A stretch of DNA of 64,000 nt from Picochlorum sp. 'celeri' (lineage: Eukaryota > Chlorophyta > Trebouxiophyceae), in contig JAACMV010000014.1 in NCBI GenBank assembly GCA_010909725.1, positions 1 through 64,000 on the forward strand, in the 5' to 3' direction. Each line of letters begins with the position of its first letter. Within the stretch, counting starts at the first letter, position 1. The notes beneath the pieces are model-generated. The model had not been told where the DNA came from, searched no databases, and worked only from the letters and a program-made list of their open reading frames with translations. This document shows positions 54,065 through 64,000 of the stretch, one piece after another. Made by a program: the position numbers and the translations under genes.

Positions 54065-54688
54065 AACGCTCGCGAAGACAAGCGCACGTGCATGTCTTCT
54101 CTTTTTGAAATGCCTGGTCAAACTCTCTCAAATAAGTACACAGCAGTCACTCTCAAGGTGCGTTCCTCCTCAATATCGGTGTTCCCTGCTTTCAAAAGAT
54201 AAACCACGTGAGTCAAAGTATTCTTGTTCCAATACACGCCCAAGATGTACATGAGAGGTTGTTCCCATAGGGACTACCCTACTACCAACCTACTACTATG
54301 AGATACGTCGAAGTAACCCTATATGATTCCGCCCAAAAACGCCTTTGTACATGTCAACATGTGTGTAATAGTATTTTACTCGCTCCCCTTTGGCTAAGGC
54401 TGTGAGACCCGGAATGTGCCTTTCTGGCATTCCAATGCACACAACCAAAGAGGGAGAGGGAAGACTACTACTGTTGTGACGAGCACAGAGCCAGGCATCC
54501 GAGTGTATCAGACCATTCAACATACCTTTCATATATCAGAAACGTATTTTCATTCTGTGGAGCAACCACTGTCGAAACTTGTTAAGGAATCTCCAACCAT
54601 CACAGAGTTTGTATCCTACCATCAATCAACCTCTCTGATGGGCTCCTTCAGAACATGCTCCAAATGCAAGGACCCTTGACCTCGTCAG
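54065..54688. other. Intergenic region
   Basis: About 620 bp between two bottom-strand genes. A top-strand frame at 54416-54679 (87 codons, ending in a Cys-Cys pair) has no recognised family or splice partners and is not called. Confidence 0.35.
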
Positions 54689-55906
54689 TTATGCAACATG
54701 ATGAATGACACAGTGCCTCAGGATGGATACGAATCTGTCCAGTTCTTGCTCTGAATTGTAGACATGCACGCTCGCTCTAACAACCTGCTCCAAATGCCTC
54801 TTCTCAAAGTCCAGTCTGGACGATGTTATTCGAGAAACTGAAACAGATACTTCTTCAGACTGCAACAATGCATACAGTTCGTCTGCAGTGATGCCTTGTA
54901 CAGTGAATGAGACGATGCCACATAGCCTTGTCCCTTTGTCTCTCAACAGTAAACCTGGGACGTTGTGTTCCAGTGCATTCCTCAGATATTCTGCCAGATG
55001 CAGTATTCTTTCCTCAATAATATGTATTCCAAGGTTGTTGCACTCCCGAAGAGCCACAGCAAGGCCAACACGAGCAGCATAACTCATCTCATATTTCTCA
55101 AACCTCCGGCTTGATCCTACAAGCTTGTAATCGCTGCTATTTGTCCATGAAGCACTTGCCACGTCGATTGAAGCAGGTTCAAATGCATCCAGATAGTCTT
55201 TGGAGCAATATAGAAACCCAGTTCCTCGGGGAGCTCGGAGGAATTTTCTTCCTGTGCCAGACAAAAAGTCACACTGTATTTCTTTCACATCAGTGCAAAT
55301 TTGCCCCACGCTCTGGCACGCATCCAACAAGAACGGCACACGGTACTTTTTGGCCAAGCGGCCAACACCAACCGCGTCATACACCCTTCCAGAACTCGTG
55401 GGAATATGCGTGATGGAAATCAAGACTGGCTTTTTGGAGTTGCCATCACCTCCAGACATCAAGACTCGCTCCAGATGCACCAGATCAATGTCATACTCTT
55501 CAGTCTCAGGCACCACCACGATGCCCACTCCAATCCTCTTCTGCATCTGTAGATATGTTAGATAATTAGTCCCATATTCAGACTCTGACGTCACAATGCA
55601 ATCATCCTTCGTCCATCCCCAAGACAGTCCCTGAATGATCTGAAGCCAAGCTTCTGTGGCACTTGATACAATGGCAATCTCTTCTTCGCGACAATTCAAC
55701 AACGTCGACAACTCTTTGTACGGAGCATTCAAATCTTCTTGGCAATCCAGAGCGTGTTCGTATCCACCCCTGGACTGTTCCTTTTCCAAATACGCCAAAA
55801 CCCTCTCCTTGGTCTGCTCACTCTGCAAAGAGCACCCAGCCGCATTCAAATGGATCCTGTCCGGAACACCAGGCGTCGAATGCCGAACATGCTGCCAGAT
55901 CGACAT
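54689..55906 (-). CDS. PLP-dependent class V aminotransferase-fold enzyme
   Basis: Cysteine-desulfurase/isopenicillin-N-epimerase superfamily. From MSIWQHVRHS (55906) it has about 405 aa; in-frame Mets at 55951 and 56032 could add a presequence. The start DRIHLNAAGCSLQS, the SSATEAWLQIIQGL helix, THIPTSSGRVYD, LLDACQSVGQ (Asp holding the pyridine ring) and the Lys region SGTGRKFLRAPRGTGFLY are all visible, as is the C-terminal VRASVHVYNSEQELDRF. The RAPRGTGFLY context is typical of class V proteins that act as C-S lyases or epimerases rather than NifS/IscS. No conserved desulfurase Cys loop is evident. The substrate is unknown. Confidence 0.78.
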   Translation of the reverse strand: MSIWQHVRHSTPGVPDRIHLNAAGCSLQSEQTKERVLAYLEKEQSRGGYEHALDCQEDLNAPYKELSTLLNCREEEIAIVSSATEAWLQIIQGLSWGWTKDDCIVTSESEYGTNYLTYLQMQKRIGVGIVVVPETEEYDIDLVHLERVLMSGGDGNSKKPVLISITHIPTSSGRVYDAVGVGRLAKKYRVPFLLDACQSVGQICTDVKEIQCDFLSGTGRKFLRAPRGTGFLYCSKDYLDAFEPASIDVASASWTNSSDYKLVGSSRRFEKYEMSYAARVGLAVALRECNNLGIHIIEERILHLAEYLRNALEHNVPGLLLRDKGTRLCGIVSFTVQGITADELYALLQSEEVSVSVSRITSSRLDFEKRHLEQVVRASVHVYNSEQELDRFVSILRHCVIHHVA

Positions 55907-56097
55907 TGTCTGTATTTGAAACTGTATTATCAACAATGGATGGCCGGCCATTCTACATGTCGAGATCCGGATCCGCAGTGGGATCCTTAAATAGAACACT
56001 TCGTCGCCTTTCCCTGGAGTATAACATCCCATTCATGGTTCTGTAGACTCATAGATATCAGTATTTAATTATATGCCTCGCTCGCGGTGTCGCAGAC

Positions 56098-58429
56098 ATG
56101 TCTGACTACTGCATTGTCTGTGCTGAACACCTTGAGTTTACAGCATATGGGCCTTGTGGGCACAAAGACACGTGCTCCAAGTGTGTCTTGCGACTCAGAA
56201 CTGTTCTGAAGGATAATCGCTGCGTGTACTGTCAGCAGCCGTGTTCACGGGTGTTTGTGACGCGATTCGCTGGGGATTACACCAAAACTCTTTCCAAGGC
56301 TGCTTTTGACACTCTCGACGTACGTGTACACATGCATGTTGGGATGATGCGTATATACATATGAAATTGTGCTTGAAGAGCCTCTCCGTGGGGGGATAAG
56401 GATTGTGGACCACCGACTTTGTTTCTCAACAAACTGCTTTCCGTGTGTGTGCAGGAGGGCGTGCGGCAGGGAGACTATGTGCTTTTGAAAAGCGCCAATG
56501 CGTATTTCGACGACGCATCTCATCATGATGAGCTGAAAGGGCTGTGCAGCTTTTCTCACCCGCTCGTGGACAATGGCAGGAGGTTTCCTTCTCTGAAAGC
56601 ACTGAAGCAGGAACTGAAGAACACGCGCAATGCACAATTTTGCAATATTTGTTTGGAGGGGAGAAAGGTATTTTTATCGGAACAATTGGTTTATACAAAA
56701 TCTCAGTTAAACAAGCATTTGAAGCAGGGCGACGATGAGGGGCCAATGTCGACGTTCAGCGGATTCAAGGGGCATCCCGAGTGTGTCTATTGTTCAAAGA
56801 GGTTTTACGGAGAGAATGAGCAGTATGAGCACATGCACAGATTCCACGAGGAGTGTTTTCTGTGCAAAAGGACAAGCCCTCATAATCATATATATTATGC
56901 CAACTATGCGGCTCTGGAAGGTATGTGTGTGATTCACTGATGCATTCTTCATATGCACGTTTCTGATTGAATGCGTATGTGATGCAGATCACTTTCGGCA
57001 AGATCACCACATTTGCACGAATAGTGCATGTTTAGAGAAAAAGTTCGTGGTGTTTGCGTCAGAACAGGAACTCAAGACACATATGGCTCGAGAGCATGGG
57101 CAGGAAATGACAAAGGCAGAAAGGAAACAAGCCTTGTCAGTTCCTGTTGGATTCAACGTATGTGTCCTTTTGTTTTTTCACTCATGTTTGATATGAATTT
57201 CATTTCATTCGGTGGATTGTGCAGTACGATCGATCAAGTCGTAATTCTAGTACGTCTTCATTGCCAGCAATGGCAACCAGGAGACCTGCCGTGATTATTG
57301 GAGGGGATGCAAACATGCCTTCGAGGTCTCGAGGTAGTAGCAGGTCCAATCTAGCATTAGAGGATCAGGTTGCAGCTATTGAAATTTCAAGGGCGCATGA
57401 TGGGCCTGTCCAACAGACCTCATTTTCTGAGACTGATTTCCCATCCATGGCAGCAAGTTCCAGTGCTGCTCCAGCCGTGGGTGGACGATGGGCAGGTTCG
57501 ACAGGGCATCAGCAATCAGCTCCTAAAATAGAAGATTTTCCTGCACTTCCAGGGACGTCAAAGTCCGCAAAGCGTCGGGCAGCGAAAAAGAAGAATCTTG
57601 CATCTGTTGTGGGTAGTCAACAGGCACCTCGTGTCATCCATTCTAATGGAGAGGCATTTCCCGCCTTGGGGCCCAAGCCCAATGGAACAGAAAGCCATCA
57701 GAAAGGAATAGAAATGAAGCAGTCTCGTGTATCCGAATCTCTTAGGAAGGCCAATGCCGCTCTGGCCGACAAGATTCAGAAACGCCTAGGCAATGGAACC
57801 AAGTATGAGGAATTTAGAAATTCTAGTGCCTCATGGGCTGATGGAGGCCTGAAAACGTCTCAGTATCATAAACTAGCCGTCTCATTGGGACTGGCAAACC
57901 TCATTCCAGATATTGCAGCCACATGCACGAGTGCAGAGAAGCGAGAGGAACTGCTCCAGGTTCATTCGGTATCATTTGCAAATGATGCCTCTTCAGCCTC
58001 TGCAGGTAATTGGGTTCCCCAGAAGTAGCCGCATTATACACCACTCAAGCCAAAGGTCCTTGGCAATGCTCAGTGTGCTCACTGGTGAACTCACAATCCG
58101 CCAGACTGTGCGAAGCATGCGGCTCCTTGAAGCCATCAGCAGGGACGCATACTGCTGGGACCAGCATCAAAATGGACGAATTTCCCTCTCTAGGGGGCCC
58201 ATCGTCGTCCAAGAATAACGGCCAGAACCCTTCGTCTTCTTCTGCATCTGGATCCTCAAAGAAGGCCAAGTCGAAGAAGGGAAAACAGTCTCTCTCAGAC
58301 TTTTACAAGAACACAAAGATTGAAAAGAATGTGTGGCAGTCACCTCAGCTCAAAGGCCAGTGGGCCAGTCAAGGGGCTGGGCAACTAGCGCAACGAGAAA
58401 GAGCTCTAAACGATGCGTATCGGAAATGA
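56098..58429 (+). CDS. ZNF598/Hel2-type RING E3 ligase with C-terminal RanBP2 finger
   Basis: Ribosome-quality-control E3 that ubiquitinates 40S proteins on collided ribosomes. Exons 56098-56319, 56455-56920, 56988-57157, 57225-58005 and 58056-58429 give about 670 aa. The N-terminal RING reads CIVCAEHLEFTAYGPCGHKD through CVYCQQP (residues 5-49). Zinc-finger segments typical of Hel2 follow: CNICLEG..., CVYCSKRFYGENEQYEHM and HEECFLC, then HHICTNSACLEKKFVVF. A disordered Ser/Ala-rich middle and a conserved helical domain (about 470-560) come next. The last exon encodes a RanBP2-type finger, WQCSVCSLVNSQSARLCEAC, unexpected for this family. Its 50-bp intron (58006-58055) is the least certain join. 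Confidence 0.85.
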
Positions 58430-58454
58430 GTTCAATGTTGAACACATTATACTG

Positions 58455-58459
58455 TGTAA
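58455..58459 (+). terminator. Candidate TGTAA poly(A) signal, Hel2-like gene
   Basis: TGTAAC 26 bp after the stop at 58429. Confidence 0.45.
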
Positions 58460-58603
58460 CTGATCAGATCTACCTCAGGATTCTGCATCATGTTGTACCA
58501 TGATCCTTCATCCATCCTTCCTTACAAACCAAATTCAAAAGATATTATATATCTTGATGGTATTGTATGCGCCATACGTGTATCAGCGTATCGAAACTTT
58601 GAC

Positions 58604-60231
58604 ATGACAGCGACTTTTTCTCCGATTTCACTTTCTGGAATACAGAATAGAACGCAGGATGATCACGGTCTCGAGGGTGTTATTGGAGCATTAGAATCAA
58701 TATGTGAACTAGAATCGCGCTTGAGACAGGCGATTCAGCAGACACACCCATTGTCAACGTCGTTGGATTGGGATTTTGAAGCTGCCGATCGCGAGCGGAA
58801 GGCACTGTTGTCCATCAGGTGCGTTTGGATATTTCAATACCATGATTAATATTTTTATTGCATGGAATATGGCCAAGGGTGGTCGATTTATGTTGCCAAG
58901 CCTTGTGTATGTTGGACTCATATTTTTCAAACTCGTCTGCAGCCAACAATTGGAGTATTTGGAAGACAAGTTGAGAGAATTGCGATTCGTTGCATCGGGA
59001 GATGGAGAGCAGAAGGTAAGTCTGTGTGTGGTGGTGCCTCGATGATGTTTTGTACGGTGATTGACCAGTTTGCATCCATCTTGGGCAGGGTATTCTGTTG
59101 GGTCAGCTGGATTCTGTCAGACGAGAACTGCTTGAAATTACCCGTGCAAATGTTGACAGAGTACTGTATGCCAAAGATTTGGTGAAAGATATCCTGCTGT
59201 TCGCTGCTGGAGAGGAGGAAGCAGACATGCTGGCAACTCCTGGCCGTCGAACCAATTTCTCCTCTGCCCAGGAGACTCCGAAAGGAAAGAGAACCCCAGT
59301 GGTGCCAGAGTCTCTTGAAATAGATGACAAAAGGTGGAATGGAAGGTTTACCGGAGATGCCGGACGGACGAGGTTGGACACGAAGGGAAGTTCTCCTTCC
59401 AAATGGTCTGAGGAGGAAATGAGGACAAGTCAGAGAAAGTATAGTACATTTTCTCGAACTTTGATGGTGACTGATGAAGATATATACGGACCGAAGCCTA
59501 CAAACAGCACGCCAAACTCTCAGCGCTATGGGGGCACAGTCAAGGTAAAAGAGCTTCTTGCCAAGGCTGAAGAGGGGCTTTCTACTGTTGTAGAGGCCCA
59601 GTCTCAGCGTCGAACGGCGCCTCGCGTTTTGGATGAGGATACGGCGATGGGTGGGTCTTTTGCCAATGAATGGGACGAGATTGAATCGTTCGAAGGTCCA
59701 ACAGTAGCTCTTCCTTCTGGAGGGGTCCAGAGAGACGTGACCTCGTGGTCACAGCCTCGAGGTCTCATTTCAATCAGCCCAGAATCAAAGGACAAACGAT
59801 CGACTCCTCTGAGGTCAGGGGGCTATGACGAGGCGAGAAGAAGAATAGAACCTCATTTACATAGTGGTAGCTCGAATGGAATTGTCGTGACAGTGACCAA
59901 AATTGCTGGCCTTGCCATGATGTTGGGGGGTGTGGCAGCAGCAATCGTTGCAGTCTCCATTGCAGCGAATTCCAACCACACAGCTCCTAGAAAGAGAAAA
60001 ACAACGAAAAAGACGCGACAAAAGAAACGTTATACAAAAAAGTCACATGCCTTCCGAGGTGAGGCTGATGTTCCAACTCTTCAGGATCCAGAGGATGCAG
60101 TTGTTTTTGAGGAACGGGTTGAATGGAGTGATGACCACGATGACCAGCCTCCAGTCATGAATGTGCACAGACCACCGTCTTCTCAAAATTTCCCTGCAAA
60201 TCCTCCGGATGTATCAGTAGCTATGGGTTAA
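58604..60231 (+). CDS. Coiled-coil single-span membrane protein, PDV1/2-like candidate
   Basis: Exons 58604-58818, 58943-59015 and 59089-60231 (introns 124 and 73 bp) encode 476 aa. The N-terminal 135 residues are helical and coiled-coil (GVIGALESICELESRLRQAI, QQLEYLEDKLREL, GQLDSVRRELLEITRANVDR). A long disordered stretch follows. One membrane segment lies at about 361-388 (VTKIAGLAMMLGGVAAAIVA), then a very basic stretch and an 88-residue tail ending in Gly. Layout and terminal Gly recall the plastid-division proteins PDV1/PDV2, whose last Gly binds ARC6 between the envelope membranes. Sequence similarity is too weak to be sure; an unrelated tail-anchored protein is equally possible. Confidence 0.6.
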
Positions 60232-60232
60232 A

Positions 60233-61381
60233 TTAAATGTAATCAAATTCAATCTCTTTGCCATAGACTCTAAATCTGTTCACATACATATCACGTAGGT
60301 ATTTGTTGGAAGAATACTGTGATATGACAGTGGGCGTTGGGCCTCGACGAACACCTCCTTTCGGTATCATTCTCCTCAAAAAGCCTTTGGAATCAATTTT
60401 AGCTGGCAAACCGTACAGAGCACCATACACTGTGGAGGTGACATGGTCCCTCAGCGAGAAGGCAAAATCTATATTCCTGGGATCTCTCCCGAATTCTCCG
60501 ACAGAATATTGAATGGCTGCGAGATCAGCCCTATAGTGGGTCAAGCAGCGTTCTCTTGTCCGCGTGGCAAGAACGTCGGTGACAAGCAGCAGCAGGTCCA
60601 CAATGCCCTTTTGGGCTCCAATCACTACATTCCCATTGATCAGCCCCAAATGACGCATTTTCTCTGCCATTGTGGAACCAAAACAATCATGCAACATATC
60701 CATCATATCTGAAGACTGAGACACTTTGACTGCGCCCAGCTGGGGCCCTCCTTGCAGGGCCAACACGATGCCTTGCCGAGGAATATATTGCTTCACAGAT
60801 GTGTCTTGGAACGGATCACCCTGAAGAACCACATCACCCGCTGTTAGTACCAAAGCCACCCCAGTGTATTTTTCATTCATTTTCTCCATATACTTGAGCA
60901 CACGCTGCAACGACTGAAGAGCCAATCGACCCGGCTTGGGCACCTCTTCATCATCATCCACATCATCTACCAATGCGGGTCTCTCCACCTCGACAACCCT
61001 GACTTTATAATCCTTCAAGAGCTGCCCCACCTGACTGTCTTTCGCAATATCATGCTCTGTAAACAAAATGATGCTGTGGTCTGGTGCATAGGTCGCCCAG
61101 GACTGCACAAACACAGCCACCCTCTCTGCAGTTGTATTTGTAGCCACAGCAAAAACTGCACGCCCTCCTGATCCACCCTGAAGGAAACCTGGCTTCTCTT
61201 CGTTCGAACGCACCATGCGGATCATATACAGACTGAGAGCGCACATCACCACCAGAGCGATCACTGTCAACCATTTAGACGCCACCGACCACCGAGTTCC
61301 GTACCACAAGTCCTTCTCGGGACGAGAATTCTGTCGACTAATTGCGGGCAACAGGCCCTGCCGACCCGTTCTTAATTTCAT
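60233..61381 (-). CDS. Type II membrane glycosyltransferase-like protein
   Basis: One exon, 382 aa. A basic cytosolic tail is followed by a signal anchor (WLTVIALVVMCALSLYMIRM, about residues 37-57) and a lumenal domain with GT-A features: AVFAVATNTTAERVAVFVQS, a strand ending ALVLTAGDVVLQGDPF where soluble-sugar transferases have a DxD, and GLINGNVVIGAQKGIVDLLL. The DxD looks degenerate (AGD), so activity is not assured. The stop codon is 1 bp from the stop of the convergent PDV-like gene. It could be Golgi-resident. The family is not named with confidence. Confidence 0.6.
   Translation of the reverse strand: MKLRTGRQGLLPAISRQNSRPEKDLWYGTRWSVASKWLTVIALVVMCALSLYMIRMVRSNEEKPGFLQGGSGGRAVFAVATNTTAERVAVFVQSWATYAPDHSIILFTEHDIAKDSQVGQLLKDYKVRVVEVERPALVDDVDDDEEVPKPGRLALQSLQRVLKYMEKMNEKYTGVALVLTAGDVVLQGDPFQDTSVKQYIPRQGIVLALQGGPQLGAVKVSQSSDMMDMLHDCFGSTMAEKMRHLGLINGNVVIGAQKGIVDLLLLVTDVLATRTRERCLTHYRADLAAIQYSVGEFGRDPRNIDFAFSLRDHVTSTVYGALYGLPAKIDSKGFLRRMIPKGGVRRGPTPTVISQYSSNKYLRDMYVNRFRVYGKEIEFDYI
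60238..60242 (+). terminator. Candidate TGTAA poly(A) signal, PDV-like gene
   Basis: TGTAA 6 bp after the stop at 60231, inside the final codons of the convergent glycosyltransferase-like gene. Confidence 0.4.
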
Positions 61382-62418
61382 ATGAATTTTCTACTCAAGA
61401 AAACAATCCCCGAAAAGGCGACTCCGTCCGAATATCGTGTGCCTTCTCTAACACACCACAGACCGGTTGCAACAACCTCAAAGCGACGTCATATACGGAT
61501 TTTACCGCATCACAATCATCCGATCTAGTACCCAATCAATGAAAGATTGCATCTTATTCATATTATGAAAATAAATAGTAGTCCCCCACCCAACAGGCAT
61601 CAAGCCAAATGATTTGCAAGTACCAATTGCAATTGGTTTGGGATGCAGCTATATCGTCTCAATTTAATTCCTTCACAAAATCGCAAGATCTGGCCGGAAT
61701 CTCTTACTAGTCTCACTGTGCAACGATTCCGACACTATTTTACGTCTGGAATTTCGTAAAATATCTTTCTCGTGAAATATTGTAAAGATTTTCAGCCTTC
61801 AATTCTTGTACAGCATTTCACAGATAGCTCTGTTTACAAGTTCTCAGTAGTGTTTTCTCATACGGGCACTTACAAGTACAATAATGCACGGGTAAATCGT
61901 GCATTTTTCACAAATAAGGAATAACAATATCATCTCAAAGATGGCGGCTTCGTGAAATACGCTGATCATCAGCGTCACCACCACCTGCTGTGCTGGGCCA
62001 CCTTCTTGTCCGTCGATGTAGGGCCCTTTCACAGGGCCATCGCCAGACAAGAATCTTCTAGGACTCTCCAACAATACGTTGGCGAACGTCTTGTACATGC
62101 AGGCATGATATGTCACGGTCAGAGATGCATCATCCACACACACATGTAGAATCGAAATGACTGCTATCCAGTGATGGATGACAAAAGAATGTCTCCAGAC
62201 TACAGTGCCAAAGTTCTTCTTGGCACCATGAGCCTCTAGTCATGGTTTTGAGGGCAATGCATGCATACAAAGTATACAACAAAGCCACATTTGTGGTAAC
62301 ACCCCCAAGGTTATGCTAGAACACGTTGGATGGACAACAAAACGAATTGAAGCGGTAGAAAGTATAATTCAGACGTACCTCGCATACATAATTCCTATAC
62401 CATTCTGAAATCGTAGTA
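61382..62418. other. Intergenic region, about 1 kb
   Basis: The longest gap outside the left flank. A 99-codon bottom-strand frame (61844-62143, MCVDDASLTVTYHACMYKTF...) ends in a hydrophobic segment; a GT donor within it (after GGPAQQ) might make it an exon, but I found no convincing partner. The rest shows no structure I can name. Confidence 0.35.
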
Positions 62419-63873
62419 TCACACATGAACTGCAGCATGTGCTTGCAAGTTTTCGACACTCAGCGGAGTGACATAACAGCTAACTCTACTTTGGACATCT
62501 GCCATCATGCTCATATACCGAACCTTGAAGCCGGTAGAGTTCACAATTTTACCATAAGACTTTACAGTCCCCTCGATGTGAAGGGAGATCTGAATGCACC
62601 ACAAGCCATTGTTTGGAAAAGAATGCCACCACAGCCATGAACAGACATACAGAGAGACGCACCATGATTTCCACAAATGCTAGTACAGCAGGTGTATACA
62701 CACTGACCTTGTCAACGACAGCTTGGAACCCAGCCCTTTTCAGATTGTCAAGGGTATTTGAATTGCCAGGTGTCTCAAAGAGATGAGGAAGCAAAGAAAT
62801 CAAGAGCTTGCGGTAAAAGGGCTGGCCATAGGGATCACCATCAGCGGCTCTGAATGCACCGGATAACATGAACTCACGTCTCTCTTCCTGCCCCTTTTGC
62901 ATGACAGAAAGTACATTCCATCCATCACATTGTTCTTTCAAGAATTTAGTGATGGCTGAAGTGATCTTTCCCTCTCAATGATTTGAAACTCTCAAACAAT
63001 AGTCCACGAATCTCATTCTTCATATCTGAAACATCCGCATCAGTGCTAAACCTCTCCGTATCAGATGGTCGGCCATCCAAGAAAGTAGATACTAGGTCGG
63101 CCAGGGCGAATTGGTCAATCAGGAGACCACTTGGGGATCCCATTGCCACTATAAAACTACACTTCTTCAGATATTGGCTCTACATTCATTCTCATCGTTG
63201 TAGTTGTAAGATCATTCTCTGGCTTATCAATAGATATAAACACGTGCCAACGCACCTCTACCTTGAATATTCTCTGGGCATGCTCCTCCAGAGTGATATT
63301 TTGATGTGCCTATAGAGGAAAGAAAAAAGCCGGAGAGAAATCAGGGTGCAACAGTGAGAAATTCAATCAAGAAACTATTACCTGACGATTCATAATGTTT
63401 GGCTGAGCATTCTGATGCGCGCTGACTTCAATCTGCCCTGTAAGTGATGTCAAACCTTCATGCAGGTTTTGCAAGCCAGAGGTGTTCTCCAGAAGCATAT
63501 CCATCTTTCTTTCCATCATCAGTTCAAGACGTGTTTCGCTTGCTATGATACGCTTCGAGGTTTCCTCGAATTTAGCATCCATGTTGGCATACATCTTCTG
63601 CAAGAGCTCTTGAATTTCTCCAACAGTGTCAGATAGAGTAGGGACATTCTGAGCATTTTCTTGCTGTGTGTTGCCTATGGTGCCCGGCGTTGCGAAAGCA
63701 ATAGACGAAGCCGCAATCGGTGTACTATTATTCAAAGCGTACTGGTCAAGCCCACCGAATTGATGCAGAGCAGCATGCCGGGAAGCCCCATCAGTGCCTA
63801 CTTGCTTGACAGGCATTTCTCCACTAGATTGACCTTTTGATCTTTTGCCCCGACGACTTGTTCCACCATTCAT
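62419..63873 (-). CDS. Five-exon hypothetical protein
   Basis: Exons 63382-63873, 63262-63309, 63008-63179, 62708-62955 and 62419-62589 fit in phase (introns 72, 82, 52, 118 bp) and encode 376 aa. The N-terminus is basic and Ser/Gln-rich (MNGGTSRRGKRSKGQSSGEM), followed by a coiled coil (about 85-160: GEIQELLQKMYANMDAKFEE). A helical domain of unknown type then runs SFIVAMGSPSGLLIDQFALA, EQCDGWNVLSVMQKGQEERR, DPYGQPFYRKLLISLLPHLF and ends near KSYGKIVNSTGFKVRY. No family is recognised. The 52-bp intron is short; without it the two flanking frames would look frameshifted. Confidence 0.6.
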
Positions 63874-64000
63874 TTTGAATTATTTTTGAAACCCTGCTAA
63901 ATAGACCACAAAGACCACTGCGATAGAGACCTACAAGCTCTGGAAGCGACCACGGTGACTTTGCCTCGAAATGCTCACCAAGTGTCCTGTTTCTGGAAAC
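63874..64000. other. Window end, upstream of the last gene
   Basis: 127 bp that probably hold the promoter of the five-exon hypothetical. No partial gene entering from the right edge is recognised. Confidence 0.3.

Noticed and set aside
58006..58022. A 17-nt intron in the Hel2-like gene
   Set aside because: It is in phase, but a 50-nt alternative using the same donor also is and is closer to local intron sizes. Kept only as an open question.
62941..63010. Frameshift or pseudogene in the last gene
   Set aside because: A GT-AG intron of 52 bp (62956-63007) joins both frames in phase, so a broken gene need not be assumed.

Overview
The window is nuclear DNA of a photosynthetic eukaryote, most likely a unicellular green alga. 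Genes are broken by GT-AG introns, most of them 65-82 bp long. Several products carry plastid-type N-terminal extensions: bS20, Mini-RNase III, IspD, a DUF760 protein and a plant-type conserved plastid protein. The transcription factors are of plant type (a GARP MYB-CC factor, an R2R3-MYB, and an NLP-type GAF-like protein without RWP-RK). TGTAA, the chlorophyte poly(A) pentamer, follows the stop codon of at least eight genes. A TPPP/p25-alpha protein hints at a flagellate cell. I cannot name the genus. All exon joins come from reading phase, GT-AG borders and family conservation; none was tested against RNA or a database.

Layout. Positions 1-5312 hold no supportable gene. They contain diverged duplications, simple repeats and a short motif found in both orientations, so they look like a repeat-rich or subtelomere-like flank. 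From about 5.3 kb to the end the window is a compact gene array of roughly 36 genes. 5.3-14.1 kb: gamma-glutamyltransferase, plastid Mini-RNase III, R2R3-MYB, an IlvX-like TPP enzyme, a DHHC-family acyltransferase with DHYC at the active site, and a secreted SGNH hydrolase. 14.6-25.8 kb: an EF-hand/p25-alpha protein, the NLP-GAF-like protein, a THI5/SsuA-like protein, ALIX/BRO1, ornithine carbamoyltransferase, Pth2, a WDR89-like WD40 protein and a tandem SANT-like protein. 26.1-35.6 kb: a KEA4-6-type cation antiporter, a hypothetical, a DUF760 plastid protein, PWP1, a hypothetical and an Ala/Lys/Glu repeat protein. 36.2-48.2 kb: acetate kinase, a PSR1/PHR1-like MYB-CC factor and phosphotransacetylase on one strand, then plastid bS20, an At4g37920-like protein, a zinc-knuckle/RS protein, IspD and a GT61 glycosyltransferase. 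48.3-64 kb: organellar GlyRS (alpha-beta fusion), an NDUFA7-like complex I subunit, ARL1, a coiled-coil protein, a class V aminotransferase, a ZNF598/Hel2-type RING protein with a C-terminal RanBP2 finger, a PDV-like membrane protein, a glycosyltransferase-like protein and a five-exon hypothetical.

Functionally these are mostly ordinary housekeeping genes of algal metabolism, plastid maintenance, ribosome quality control and trafficking. The points most worth a second look are a run of four abutting perfect palindromes at 44646-44722 between two divergent genes, the acetate kinase / phosphate-starvation regulator / phosphotransacetylase cluster, the DHYC acyltransferase, the RanBP2 finger on a Hel2-like protein, the PDV-like candidate, and the very tight convergent gene pairs (1-20 bp between stop codons).
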